Assembly: GCA_942490705.1 (NCBI GenBank)
Contig: CALNXY010000015.1
Coordinates: forward strand, 434,001 to 498,000
Origin: JAGRCP01 sp942490705
GTDB lineage: Bacteria > Chloroflexota > Anaerolineae > Caldilineales > Caldilineaceae
Reading direction: 5' to 3'
Length of the DNA: 64,000 nucleotides
The notes under the pieces were generated by a model. The model had not been told where the DNA came from. It made no database searches and saw nothing but the letters and a program-made list of their open reading frames with translations. The translations under genes and the position numbers were made by a program. Every line of letters starts with the position of its first letter. The first letter of the stretch is position 1. Below, piece by piece: positions 25,260-35,048 of this stretch.

Positions 25260-26714
25260 ATGAGTCTTCTTTTCAAACCCCTCACTTGGGGTCTCAATCA
25301 AATCGCCCTTGGGATCATGCGGATTGGCCAATGGGCCCACACATGGGGTGAGAGTCATCCGGCAGAAGCACGCTGGATGGCAATCTTACGGCTGGGTCTC
25401 TTCCAGTTTGGCGTTGGGCTCTCGCTGGCGCCAATTACGGGTACGCTGAACCGCGTCCTAATCGACGAGCTGCGCATCCCGGCCTTCGCCGTCGCCTTGC
25501 TCATTTCCCTGCACTACTTCGTTTCGCCCATCCGCGCCATAATCGGCTATCGTTCGGACATGGCGCGCTCACAGGGAAGATGGCGCACGCCCTTCGTTGT
25601 TCTGGGCGTCATGCTCACCTATGGCGGGCTTGCCTGCGCACCCTTTGCGCTTATTCTACTCGGTGGCAACGGCATCATCTCCTTTGGCATGGCGATGATC
25701 ATTTGCATGCTGATCTTCCTTGCCTACGGCGTCGGCATCAACATTGTCGAAACGATCTATCTTGCCCTTGTCAGCGACATCACCCCGCCCGGCGAACGAG
25801 GAAAAGTGCTCTCTATCCTGTGGGGAATGCTGGTGCTTGGCACTGTGGTGAGCGCCGTCATCGTCAGTAGTCTACTTGTAGAGTACAGCAATGCACGCCT
25901 GATCCGCGTCATGCAGGGTTCAGCCATTGTCTTTGTAGTCCTAACATTTATCGCTCTGCGCGGTCAAGAACGCTTGCGTTCGGACGGCACCATCATTAGC
26001 AAAGAAGAGTTCGTACGGGTTCGCCTGTCGCTGTGGGAATCTATCCGCATGCTTGGCGGGCAGAAAGCCCTGCAGGGGCTCTTTGGCGTCATCTTCGTCG
26101 CGACCATGGCATTTTCCGTCCATGATGTGCTGCTCGAACCGTACGGCGGCCAGGTGCTGGGCATGAGCGTCTCTGAAACCATGCGCCTTACGGTCGTGTG
26201 GGGGATCGCGATAGTGGCAGGCGTCGGTTTGGCCGCACTGCTGCTGCGATACAAGCTCTCCTTGACGTTTTTGCTGGGTCTGGGCTGCACAATTGGACTG
26301 TTCGGATTCGGCGTAGTCTGCTATGCTAGTGATAGCACAATGGTGCTGCCATTCCAGATCGGCGTCAGCCTAATTAGCCTTGGACGTGGCGTCTTCTTGG
26401 TGAGCAGTGTCGTGCTCGTAATGTCGTTGACGGACGTCAATCATGCAGGACTTTTTCTCGGCATTTGGGGCATTGTGCAGGCGATGGGACAGGGCCTGGG
26501 TATCATCAGCGGGGGCGTGATTCGCGATGTAGTCCAATATCAGACGGGAAGCGTCGTCCTCGGCTACACAATCGTTTATAGTATGTCACTGCTTCTGCTC
26601 CTGAGCGTCGTCCTCCTTTTGGCCTTTGGACTGAAAGATGTCTTGCGCGTCAGCGACATCAAGATGCCCTGGAGCGCCGGCGAGGAAATCCCGGCCGACC
26701 AGCTGGTCTTCTAG
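25260..26714 (+). CDS. PucC-family bacteriochlorophyll delivery transporter (first copy)
   Basis: A 484-residue major-facilitator-type protein with about 12 helices, of the PUCC (BCD) family. The N-terminal region has R-L-G-L-F-Q-F-G-V-G, followed by H-Y-F-V-S-P-I-R-A-I-I-G-Y-R-S-D, the family landmark, and E-P-Y-G-G-Q-V-L-G-M-S-V near residue 295. PucC and LhaA help insert bacteriochlorophyll or assemble antenna rings. It follows bchZ on the same strand. A second, divergent PucC-family gene lies at 42768-44153; they may serve different complexes. Confidence 0.9.
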   Translation: MSLLFKPLTWGLNQIALGIMRIGQWAHTWGESHPAEARWMAILRLGLFQFGVGLSLAPITGTLNRVLIDELRIPAFAVALLISLHYFVSPIRAIIGYRSDMARSQGRWRTPFVVLGVMLTYGGLACAPFALILLGGNGIISFGMAMIICMLIFLAYGVGINIVETIYLALVSDITPPGERGKVLSILWGMLVLGTVVSAVIVSSLLVEYSNARLIRVMQGSAIVFVVLTFIALRGQERLRSDGTIISKEEFVRVRLSLWESIRMLGGQKALQGLFGVIFVATMAFSVHDVLLEPYGGQVLGMSVSETMRLTVVWGIAIVAGVGLAALLLRYKLSLTFLLGLGCTIGLFGFGVVCYASDSTMVLPFQIGVSLISLGRGVFLVSSVVLVMSLTDVNHAGLFLGIWGIVQAMGQGLGIISGGVIRDVVQYQTGSVVLGYTIVYSMSLLLLLSVVLLLAFGLKDVLRVSDIKMPWSAGEEIPADQLVF

Positions 26715-26926
26715 TGCACTGTCACGCTCCGTTTTGTCATTTTGATGAGCGAAGAGGAATCGCGGCGTGAGAAACAAGAGGGTTTACGCTTCGCACAAAA
26801 TGGCGATATTCAAGTCACGTAAGCGCTAGCCGGGTGGCGGTGAGTCCTCCCGGATACGCATAAGAACCGATGCAATCAATGATCAATTCATCATATGGAT
26901 CATCAAAGGACAGCGAGGGTCTGACC

Positions 26927-27427
26927 ATGGGCATTCAATGTAAGCGAGTAAGATTCCTATTCATCGTACTGGCAGTGCTTGTCTTCATCTTGACTGGCTG
27001 TGGACGGTCAGCTACCAGCTTTGGCCTGGAAACGAGTCCAATCACGACGGCAGCGATCAGCCAGGCTATGAGCTATACTGAGGGGATAAGTGAAGGACCG
27101 TCTTATACGATCGGACTCACGCTACCTGACGAGTGGATAGACAACTTCGTTGCCTTTGATACAGTGAATGTTGTCTACTTTGACTATGTCAACGAAGAGG
27201 GGCAGCGTTTTCCGATCTTTTCGATCGAGGCGCTTTCGCCCGAGCAATACTGGCAGCAGCAAGGTAGCTATCCGGCCCAACGTGTCAGCCTGCGCTCGAC
27301 GCCCGACACATACTTCGTCTACCACGTTTTAGAAGAAGCATATTACTCCGGTCTGCCGGATGCCGAATTCCAAGCGCTGGCGGAGCAGGTGCCAGACGTC
27401 ATGAATACTTTTGAAATCTTGAATTAA
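26927..27427 (+). CDS. Predicted lipoprotein of unknown function
   Basis: A 166-residue protein with a signal peptide ending in the lipobox I-L-T-G-C near residue 25, so it should be anchored on the outer membrane face. The rest is a mixed, acidic domain without a motif I recognise. GAGGG before the ATG at 26927 supports this start over an upstream one at 26870. It stands between the PucC-family gene and bchI, in a stretch where every other gene concerns pigments, so a role in complex assembly is possible but unsupported. Confidence 0.65.
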   Translation: MGIQCKRVRFLFIVLAVLVFILTGCGRSATSFGLETSPITTAAISQAMSYTEGISEGPSYTIGLTLPDEWIDNFVAFDTVNVVYFDYVNEEGQRFPIFSIEALSPEQYWQQQGSYPAQRVSLRSTPDTYFVYHVLEEAYYSGLPDAEFQALAEQVPDVMNTFEILN

Positions 27428-27459
27428 CGTCCACCCACGACGGAAGGAGAATGATTGAT

Positions 27460-27624
27460 ATGGGCCCGAATTCAATTAATTTCTGGGATTATTATCTAGA
27501 CCCTGTCTTTCTGATTACTGCAGGACTCGTGCTGGCATTCTTCCTGCCATTGCTCCTCAGCCTTTGGCTGACGTGGCAGGCGAGCGACGACACCACCTAT
27601 CGCTCCGGGTCAGACGGAGTCTGA
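27460..27624 (+). CDS. Small single-helix membrane protein before bchI
   Basis: A 54-residue protein (57 if ATG 27451 is used) with one strongly hydrophobic helix at about residues 18-40 (I-T-A-G-L-V-L-A-F-F-L-P-L-L-L) and a short polar C-terminus. GGAAGGAG at 27442-27449 is 1 nt from ATG 27451 but 10 nt from ATG 27460, so the second is preferred. It ends 36 nt before bchI. I do not recognise a family. Its setting recalls the small membrane protein ahead of bchY. Confidence 0.6.
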   Translation: MGPNSINFWDYYLDPVFLITAGLVLAFFLPLLLSLWLTWQASDDTTYRSGSDGV

Positions 27625-27660
27625 AGAGCAGTCGACGTTGAGCCCGATCAGAAAGCGGAT

Positions 27661-28815
27661 ATGCAGCTGACTCTACAGAAAAATGCTGTCGACGAGGTGG
27701 GGGTGGTGGATGCGGGGCCTGTTGCACAGGCTGTCACGCCTCAGTCCCCGGTCTTTCCATTTACCGCCATCGTGGGTCAGGAAGAGCTAAAGCTTGCACT
27801 GCTCCTCTGTGTGATCGATCCTAGCATTGGCGGTGTAATGATCATGGGGCACCGGGGCACCGGCAAGAGCACAGCCGTGCGCTCGCTGGCCGCATTGCTC
27901 CCCCCCATGCAACGCGTGGCGGCCTGTCCATACAACTGTGATCCTGATCGACCATCGCCTCTCTGCCCCCATTGTCAGGGTCAGACTGATCTTGCTTGGG
28001 CGTCCATCGTAGGACCGGTGCCGGTCGTCGATTTGCCCCTTGGCGCAACAGAAGATCGGGTTGTTGGCTCGCTTGACATCGAACGAGCGCTGATCGAGAG
28101 CGTCCAGTCCTTTGCACCGGGCCTATTGGCGCGTGCCAATCGGGGATTTCTTTATATCGACGAAGTGAATCTCCTCGAAGACCACCTCGTCGATCTGTTG
28201 CTGGACGTTGCGGCCAGTGGCGTCAATGTAGTGGAGCGTGAAGGGATCAGCATTCGGCATCCAGCGCGCTTCGTCCTCGTGGGGAGCGGTAACCCCGAAG
28301 AAGGCGACCTGCGCCCCCAGTTGCTCGATCGCTTCGGCCTTCACGCTCGCATCACGACGATTCCAGATATCGACCAGCGGGTAGAGATCGTGCGTCGGCG
28401 CCGTGCCTACGATGCCGACCCTGCCGCTTTCATTGCCGAGTGGGACGAGGCGCAGCTTGACCTGGCTATACGCCTGACGCAGGCCCAGGATTCTCTGGCA
28501 GATGTGGAACTAACGGACGCGGCGATCCATGCTGCTGCTGAAATCTGTGTGGCGCTGGACGTTGACGGTCATCGGGGTGAGTTGACGCTCTGCCGTGCCG
28601 CAGTCGCCCTCGCCGCGCTGGAAGGACGTACGGCAGCGGAACCGGTCGATGTCGCGCGGGTCGCTACGCTGGCGCTCCAGCATCGCCTGCGCAAGGATCC
28701 GCTTGAAAGCATTGGCGACGATGTACGAGTTGATCGAGTAGTCGCCGCCTATTTGCATGACCATGACCCAGCAGAAACGGCCGGCGCTGATGATTCAGAG
28801 GCGGAAGCGACGTAG
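27661..28815 (+). CDS. bchI: Magnesium chelatase ATPase subunit I
   Basis: A 384-residue AAA+ ATPase that powers Mg insertion into protoporphyrin IX together with BchD and BchH. Walker A is G-H-R-G-T-G-K-S near residue 62, the cysteine-bearing C-P-Y-N-C-D-P and C-P-H-C insert follows near 100, Walker B is F-L-Y-I-D-E-V-N-L-L near 163, and the sensor has G-S-G-N-P-E-E-G. Length is usual. It lies directly before bchH and bchD, so the whole chelatase is encoded here. Confidence 0.95.
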   Translation: MQLTLQKNAVDEVGVVDAGPVAQAVTPQSPVFPFTAIVGQEELKLALLLCVIDPSIGGVMIMGHRGTGKSTAVRSLAALLPPMQRVAACPYNCDPDRPSPLCPHCQGQTDLAWASIVGPVPVVDLPLGATEDRVVGSLDIERALIESVQSFAPGLLARANRGFLYIDEVNLLEDHLVDLLLDVAASGVNVVEREGISIRHPARFVLVGSGNPEEGDLRPQLLDRFGLHARITTIPDIDQRVEIVRRRRAYDADPAAFIAEWDEAQLDLAIRLTQAQDSLADVELTDAAIHAAAEICVALDVDGHRGELTLCRAAVALAALEGRTAAEPVDVARVATLALQHRLRKDPLESIGDDVRVDRVVAAYLHDHDPAETAGADDSEAEAT

Positions 28816-28885
28816 ACTTCCGTGACGTTGAGCTGACGATGTCCGCCCAATGCAGACGTGTCGAACTGATAGGAAAAGCTCCCTC

Positions 28886-31800
28886 ATGACCCAAATGCCC
28901 AATACTGCCCACTTTGTCTACATTACCATGGATGGCGGCCACAATTCGGCACTGCGCAAAGCTGCGGCCGAGTTGGAACGCGAGCATGGAATTCGCATGG
29001 AACTCTCACTGCATCGCTCGCCCGATCTGCGCGACGAGGCAGACTGGCAGCGCCTGGAAGCGGATATCGATCGTGCTGATTTCATCTTTGGCTGCATGAT
29101 CTTCGGTGAGGACCAAGTGCGGCCAATGCAGAGAATTCTAGAGGGCCGTGAAACGCCGACCTGCTTCATCACCAGCAACCCGGCGCTGATCCGCTCGACG
29201 CGCCTGGGAAAATTTGTCATGAAACCGCAGGAGGAAGCCGACGGCCCGCCCAGTCCGGTGCAGCGCATGATGAACTGGCTGCGGCCAAAGAAAGGGCGCT
29301 CGGAAGGCAAGAACCAGACGGCTCTGTTGCAAAATCTGACGAAAGTCATGAAGTTCATTCCCGGCAAAGCGCGTGATATTCACACGTTCGTGGCCATGCA
29401 CGATTATTGGCTACATAGCACGCCGGAGAACCTGAAGCGCATGATGTACCTGCTGCTGGATCGCTATGTCGACGGCTTTGCCGGCCAGGTGCCAGTGCTG
29501 GATGCGCTGAAGTATCCCGATGCAGCAGTCTATCATCCTGATGCGCCGGCGCCCTTCGAAGATATGGCCAGCTATCATGCCTGGCGGCGTGAACGCGGTC
29601 TGCCAATCGGCAGCCCCGACAACGATACGGGCGTGGCTGGTCTACTTACCATGCGCGCGATTATTCTCAGCGGCAATACCAATCCGCTCGATGCGCAGAT
29701 TCGCGCGATCGAGGCCCAAGGGATCGAGACACGCACAGTCTACAGCGCGATTCTCGACTATCGTCCAGCAATGGAGAAGTTCCTGTTGCATACGGAAGAT
29801 GACGGCGAAAAGCGGGGCGAAATCGACGTGCTGCTGCAGTGCATGGGCTTCCCGCTCGTGGGAGGCATGGCAGGCAGTCAGCCCGACAAGGCAGCCACGG
29901 TATTGAGTGAACTGGACGTAGGTTACTTCGATCTTATTCCCCTCGCGTTTCAGAGCGTCGAGGACTGGCGCGCTGATCCTGTCGGCCTGATGCCCATTCA
30001 TACGGCCATGAACATCGCCCTGCCAGAGCTGGACGGCAGCGCCGAGCCGGTCGTCTTTGGCGGTCCCACCCACACCAGCGACAAGCACGCCCCGAATCTT
30101 CCTGAGGTGGAACAGACAGCACGCCGCATTGCGCGGCGCGTCCGCCTGCGCAAACGGCAAAACGCTGACAAGCGGATTGCGGTCGTACTCTTTAATTTCC
30201 CGCCCAACCTGGGCAATGCCGGCACGGCCATGTACCTCGACGTCTTTAGTAGCCTCTATCGCCTGCTGCAGGAGATGGCGGCGGCAGGCTATGCGGTCGA
30301 TCTGCCGACCGACGTCGACGCGCTCCGCCGCCAGGTCGTCGAGGGCAATGCGATGCGCCATGGTACGGATGGCAACGTGGCGGCGCAGCTAGCAGTAGAC
30401 GACTATCGACGCCTGTTCCCTGCACATGAAGCCATCGAAGAGCACTGGGGCTATGCGCCCGGCGAATTGCTCAACGATGGGAGCAACTTCCACATTCTTG
30501 GCGCACAGTTCGGCAATGTCTTTGTCGGCGTTCAGCCAAGCTTTGGCTACGAGGGCGATCCCATGCGCTTGCTCATGGGCGCCGGATGTTCGCCACACCA
30601 CGGCTTTGCTGCATTTTATACATGGTTGGACCAGATCTACAACGCCGACGCCGTGCTGCACTTTGGCACGCATGGCGCGCTGGAGTTCATGCCCGGCAAG
30701 CAAAATGGCCTTGGCGCAGATGACTGGCCCCACCGGCTCTTGGGCAGCCTGCCAAACTACTACTACTACTGCGTCAACAATCCCAGCGAAGCCTCAATTG
30801 CCAAACGACGCGGCGCAGCGACACTCGTCAGTTACATGGTGCCGCCCCTGCAGCAGGCAGGTCTATACAAAGGCCTGCGTCTTCTCAAGGACAGCCTGGA
30901 AAGCTACCGTCAGCAGCCCGACGCCAACCTGCTCGAGGATATCCGCATGCAGGCACAACGGCTCGGCATCACGGTCGACAGCGAGAACGACGCGGCAGCA
31001 CAGGCCCTTTCACTGGCGTCCAACGGTACGAGCAACGGTACAAGCAATGGCAGCTCGACCAACGGCAGCAACTCATATGCGTCGAATGGCTACGCCAGCC
31101 AGGCCGTGAATGGCCACAAGGTCTCCGACGAAGAAGCATACATCACGGCTCTGAACCACGAACTGATCCAGGTCGAGCATCGCATGATCCCTCTAGGACT
31201 GCACGTGCTTGGCCAGCCTCCATCCAGTGAGGAACTGGTTGACATCCTGGCGCTCGTGGCGGCATTCCATCGCGTCCCGGATCCAAAAAAGAAGAAGGAG
31301 ACGCTACCGCCGCTACCCGCACAACTGGCCGCTGGTTTGGGATGGGAGTACGGCCAACTGCAAAAGGGTCTGAAGCAAGACCCGCTGGCGCAAGAACGTT
31401 GGGAGCAGCTGGAAGAGATCGTGCATGAGGCCATGCGCCGCTTTGTGTCGGCGCCGCGCGCGCCCAGTCTGGACACGAGCAATGTCGACCGCTACCTGGC
31501 AGAGACAGGTCGCATTCCGACTGGACAGCTCGCACGCCTGTGGAGCTATCTTGACGACCTCATGACGCGCATCCTTCAGGAGCAAGAGATTCAAGGTCTC
31601 CTGCACGGCCTGGATGCCGGCTTTATTGCACCTTCGCCGGGCAACGATGTGGTGCGCAATGATCTGGTTGTGCCCACAGGCCGTAACATACACTCGCTCG
31701 ACCCGTACCGCGTGCCAACCGCCGGCGCTTACCACGCCGCCGAAAAGATCGTGAATCAGATGCTGCTGCGTCTGACCAAAGAACAGGGCGCGCTGCCGGA

Positions 31801-32866
31801 GAGCATTGCCATGGTCCTCTGGGGCACCGACAACCTGAAGAGCAACTGCGAAGGCGTGGCGCAGGTCATGTGGCTGCTCGGCGCGCGGACGATTTCCGAT
31901 GAACTGGGAAACGTCGCCGACGTCGAACTCATCCCGTTGGACGAATTGGGGCGGCCCCGGATCGACGTGGTTATGACCGTGAGCGGCATCTTCCGCGACC
32001 TGCTTCATCACCAGATGAATCTTCTGGACAAGGCGGTGCGCATGGCGGCCGAGGCGGATGAACCAGCCGAGCAGAACTTTGTGCGCAAGCACGCCGCGCA
32101 ACAGGCGGCTGAACTCGGACTCTCGATCAATGAAGCGGCCACGCGCGTCTTTTGCAATGCGCCCGGCGTATACGGCGCCAACGTGAATCATCTGGTCGAG
32201 AGCAGCAACTGGGAAGATGACAGTGAACTAAGCAACATGTTCCTGACACGCAAGTCCTACTCGTTTGATCAGAATGGAAAGTGGCACAACGCGCGCGACA
32301 TCATGGAGTCGAGCCTGTCCAAGGTTGGCGCGACCTTCCAAAACATCGACAGTTTCGAGATGGGCATCAGCGACGTCGACCACTATTACGAATACCTGGG
32401 CGGTGTCGCCAAGAGCGTAGAAAAGCTCAGCGGCAAGCGTCCCGCCATTCTGGTGGCGGATGCCATGTCATCCAACGATCGGCTCGCCACACTAGAGCAG
32501 ATGGTGCGGCTGGAATCACGCACAAAGCTGCTCAATCCCAAATGGTACGACTCGATGCTGGCCCACGGTTATGAGGGCGTGCGCGAGATTGAGAGCCGCG
32601 TGGGCAACACCTATGGCTGGAGCGCCACGGCCGAGGCGGTCGAGGACTGGGTTTACGACGATATTTCAGATACGTTCCTGATGGATGAAGAAATGCGGGC
32701 GCGCATGGCACGGGCGAACCCGCATGCCACGGCCGCAATTGCGCGCCGCTTGCTTGAGGCAGAGTCGCGCGGCTTCTGGGAAGCCGATGACGCCACGATT
32801 GACCGTCTCCGTGAGATCTATGGCGAGCTAGAGGATCGCATGGAGGGCATCACGGCGCCGGCCTAA
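28886..32866 (+). CDS. bchH: Magnesium chelatase porphyrin-binding subunit H with a low-complexity insert
   Basis: A 1326-residue CobN/Mg-chelatase-family protein that binds protoporphyrin IX. Recognisable stretches include L-H-F-G-T-H-G-A-L-E-F-M-P-G-K near residue 595, and W-G-T-D-N-L-K-S-N-C-E-G near 980 and C-N-A-P-G-V-Y-G-A-N-V-N near 1093. Residues about 710-745 are an insert of Asn, Gly, Ser and Thr repeats (S-N-G-T and similar), which looks unstructured. ATG 28886 matches the family N-terminus; the upstream ATG at 28850 does not. It lies between bchI and bchD. Confidence 0.95.
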   Translation: MTQMPNTAHFVYITMDGGHNSALRKAAAELEREHGIRMELSLHRSPDLRDEADWQRLEADIDRADFIFGCMIFGEDQVRPMQRILEGRETPTCFITSNPALIRSTRLGKFVMKPQEEADGPPSPVQRMMNWLRPKKGRSEGKNQTALLQNLTKVMKFIPGKARDIHTFVAMHDYWLHSTPENLKRMMYLLLDRYVDGFAGQVPVLDALKYPDAAVYHPDAPAPFEDMASYHAWRRERGLPIGSPDNDTGVAGLLTMRAIILSGNTNPLDAQIRAIEAQGIETRTVYSAILDYRPAMEKFLLHTEDDGEKRGEIDVLLQCMGFPLVGGMAGSQPDKAATVLSELDVGYFDLIPLAFQSVEDWRADPVGLMPIHTAMNIALPELDGSAEPVVFGGPTHTSDKHAPNLPEVEQTARRIARRVRLRKRQNADKRIAVVLFNFPPNLGNAGTAMYLDVFSSLYRLLQEMAAAGYAVDLPTDVDALRRQVVEGNAMRHGTDGNVAAQLAVDDYRRLFPAHEAIEEHWGYAPGELLNDGSNFHILGAQFGNVFVGVQPSFGYEGDPMRLLMGAGCSPHHGFAAFYTWLDQIYNADAVLHFGTHGALEFMPGKQNGLGADDWPHRLLGSLPNYYYYCVNNPSEASIAKRRGAATLVSYMVPPLQQAGLYKGLRLLKDSLESYRQQPDANLLEDIRMQAQRLGITVDSENDAAAQALSLASNGTSNGTSNGSSTNGSNSYASNGYASQAVNGHKVSDEEAYITALNHELIQVEHRMIPLGLHVLGQPPSSEELVDILALVAAFHRVPDPKKKKETLPPLPAQLAAGLGWEYGQLQKGLKQDPLAQERWEQLEEIVHEAMRRFVSAPRAPSLDTSNVDRYLAETGRIPTGQLARLWSYLDDLMTRILQEQEIQGLLHGLDAGFIAPSPGNDVVRNDLVVPTGRNIHSLDPYRVPTAGAYHAAEKIVNQMLLRLTKEQGALPESIAMVLWGTDNLKSNCEGVAQVMWLLGARTISDELGNVADVELIPLDELGRPRIDVVMTVSGIFRDLLHHQMNLLDKAVRMAAEADEPAEQNFVRKHAAQQAAELGLSINEAATRVFCNAPGVYGANVNHLVESSNWEDDSELSNMFLTRKSYSFDQNGKWHNARDIMESSLSKVGATFQNIDSFEMGISDVDHYYEYLGGVAKSVEKLSGKRPAILVADAMSSNDRLATLEQMVRLESRTKLLNPKWYDSMLAHGYEGVREIESRVGNTYGWSATAEAVEDWVYDDISDTFLMDEEMRARMARANPHATAAIARRLLEAESRGFWEADDATIDRLREIYGELEDRMEGITAPA

Positions 32867-32929
32867 CGCAACAACCCAAGGCAACCGGAGCGCAAGTCGA
32901 ATCCAAGTGCTCTATGCCACCATGTTTGC

Positions 32930-34906
32930 ATGCTAGAAGAGAGTATACTGTTGCACAATCATTTGCCATTTCCAGCCCTTGTCGGGCTGGAAATGGCTCA
33001 ACAAGCGCTACTGCTCCTGGCCGTGGAGCCACGCCTGCGGGGCATCGTCCTTTCGGCATCTGCGGGAACGGGCAAATCCAGCCTTGCGCGGGGCATCCGT
33101 GATCTCCTGGGGAGCGACGCAACGGCCTTTGTGGAAGCCCCACCAAGCGCAGACGTCGAGAATCTGTTAGGCGGCCTTGATCTGGAAGCAACGCTGCGCA
33201 CGGGACGAAGCGTTGTCCAGCCGGGGCTGCTTGCCCGCGCCCACGAGGGCATCATCTACATTGATGGCATCAACTTGCTGGCGGACAGCAGCGCCAATCT
33301 GCTCCTCGGCGTGCTGGATGAAGGTGAAGTACGCGTAGAACGCGAAAGCATAAGTCTGCGGGCGCCGGCCCGCTTCAGCCTCATTGGCTCCTACGATCCG
33401 GCGGAAGGATTGCCGCGCAACCATTTGCTGGATCGCGTCGGCCTGCTCGTTGGCCTCAATCAATCCAGAAGCCCACAAGATCGACGCGACGTGATCCAGA
33501 ACAATCTTCTGGTCGACATGGCTGGTTGGACAGACGATGTCGACATTCTGCGGGGCTTGATTGCTGCAGCCCGGGAGCAGCTAGCCGATGTTGAGATCAC
33601 GTCTGAGCAGGTTGCATGGCTAGCCCAAACGGCGCTACTCTATGGCGTCGAAGGACACCGCGTCGATCTATTTGCCGTTTACGCCGCGCGTGCTGCAGCA
33701 GCGCTGGCGCTACGCAATGCGGTGGAGCAGAGTGATCTTGAGACTGCCGCACGCTTCGTTATTCTGCCGCGCGCAACCCAGATTCCGAGTACTGAACCGA
33801 CGCCGCCACCACCACCCCAGAGGCCCGAGCCGTCACCGCCAGACCCCGCCCCTCCAGACCAGCCAGATGAAGCTCCGCAGTCGCAGCAAGACGACGACAA
33901 CGCTGAGCCCGAGCGAGCCCCCAGCGAAGACGAACTCATTATTCCAGACGAACAGGTCTTTGCGGCTCTGATGGGCGAGTTGCCGGCGTCGCTGGAAGAG
34001 CTTCCGTTTCGGATTGTACGACGGGGACGGACCGGCTCACGTGGGGCAACAACGGGCACACGTGGGCGTCAGGTGCGCAGCTTGCCGGGCGATCCGCGGC
34101 GGGCACGCATTGACGTTTCGGCCACGCTGCGCGCCGCCGCGCCGTGGCAGCCGTTCCGCCGAGAAGCAGCACCGGGATCCAACAATGGCCAGGCCAGCAG
34201 CGGCGTCAATCATAATGGTACGGGCCAAAACGGATCAAGTCCGCCGTCGATTGGACGGCTGCATTTTGCCACCAGCGACATCCGCGTGAAGCACTACCGC
34301 AGCAAAGCCGGTGCGCTCTTCTGTTTTGCCGTGGATGCCAGCGGCAGCATGGCCCTGCACCGCATGCGGCAGGCAAAGGGCGCCGTGCATTCGCTTCTGG
34401 AGCAGGCATACGTCAAGCGTGATCGGGTATCGTTGATCGCCTTTCGTGGCGAAGCCGCCGAAATCTTGATGCCGCCAAGTCAGAGCGTCGAGCTGGCGCG
34501 ACGAGCCCTCGACATGCTGCCAACGGGGGGCGGCACACCCCTCGCTTCAGCGCTGCTCATGGCTGACAGCGTAGCGCAACAGGCGCAGATGCGTGGTATC
34601 CATCAGACGGTACTCGTACTGCTGACCGACGGGCGCGCGAACGTCGGGCTCGATCCGGCGCGAGAGATCAAGGACGAATTGCAGCAGATCGGCCGCTATC
34701 TCGCCGCGTCCCCCATGCACATCGTGGTTGTCGATACGCAGCGCAACTACCTCAGCCGGGGCGAGGCCAAACGCCTGGCGGACTGGCTCGGAGGAGACTA
34801 CGCCTACCTACCCAACGCAAGCGGCGATCAGATCGCTGAGCTAGCGATGAGCAAGACTGTAGGGGAGCAAAAGAATGCAAAATCCACTGGGTACGTTCAT
34901 CCGTAA
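32930..34906 (+). CDS. bchD: Magnesium chelatase subunit D
   Basis: A 658-residue partner of BchI. The N-terminal AAA+ domain has S-A-G-T-G-K-S near residue 46 and I-Y-I-D-G-I-N-L-L near 109. A proline-rich then acidic linker spans about residues 285-335. The C-terminal von Willebrand A domain has the MIDAS motif D-A-S-G-S near residue 469 and T-G-G-G-T-P-L-A near 531. The domain order is that of BchD. The ribosome site before ATG 32930 is weak. It is the last gene of the long bch run, 63 nt after bchH. Confidence 0.94.
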   Translation: MLEESILLHNHLPFPALVGLEMAQQALLLLAVEPRLRGIVLSASAGTGKSSLARGIRDLLGSDATAFVEAPPSADVENLLGGLDLEATLRTGRSVVQPGLLARAHEGIIYIDGINLLADSSANLLLGVLDEGEVRVERESISLRAPARFSLIGSYDPAEGLPRNHLLDRVGLLVGLNQSRSPQDRRDVIQNNLLVDMAGWTDDVDILRGLIAAAREQLADVEITSEQVAWLAQTALLYGVEGHRVDLFAVYAARAAAALALRNAVEQSDLETAARFVILPRATQIPSTEPTPPPPPQRPEPSPPDPAPPDQPDEAPQSQQDDDNAEPERAPSEDELIIPDEQVFAALMGELPASLEELPFRIVRRGRTGSRGATTGTRGRQVRSLPGDPRRARIDVSATLRAAAPWQPFRREAAPGSNNGQASSGVNHNGTGQNGSSPPSIGRLHFATSDIRVKHYRSKAGALFCFAVDASGSMALHRMRQAKGAVHSLLEQAYVKRDRVSLIAFRGEAAEILMPPSQSVELARRALDMLPTGGGTPLASALLMADSVAQQAQMRGIHQTVLVLLTDGRANVGLDPAREIKDELQQIGRYLAASPMHIVVVDTQRNYLSRGEAKRLADWLGGDYAYLPNASGDQIAELAMSKTVGEQKNAKSTGYVHP

Positions 34907-34984
34907 GGGCACACGTGCCGCGGGGGTCTTACAACTACAACAGTCCTAGGCGGCCGATAACCTTTGGTGCTAGTTTGAGGTAGC

Positions 34985-35048
34985 CATGAGAACGGTACAG
35001 TATCTCTTGAAACTGCGACGCAATAAGAGATACTGTACCGTTCTCATG
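34985..35048. repeat. Perfect 24-bp inverted repeat at the start of a transposase remnant
   Basis: Arms 34985-35008 and 35025-35048 are exactly complementary (CATGAGAACGGTACAGTATC and on), with a 16-nt loop. The right arm contains the start codon of the transposase fragment that follows, and the left arm the ATG of an upstream in-frame start. It may be a fused pair of element ends, a translation-blocking hairpin of the kind insertion sequences use, or the bchD terminator. No T-run follows. Confidence 0.6.

Noticed and set aside
31313..32191. A 292-codon open frame antisense to bchH
   Set aside because: It lies fully within a strongly conserved gene in the opposite strand, has no ribosome site or family resemblance, and is expected from GC-rich codon bias.
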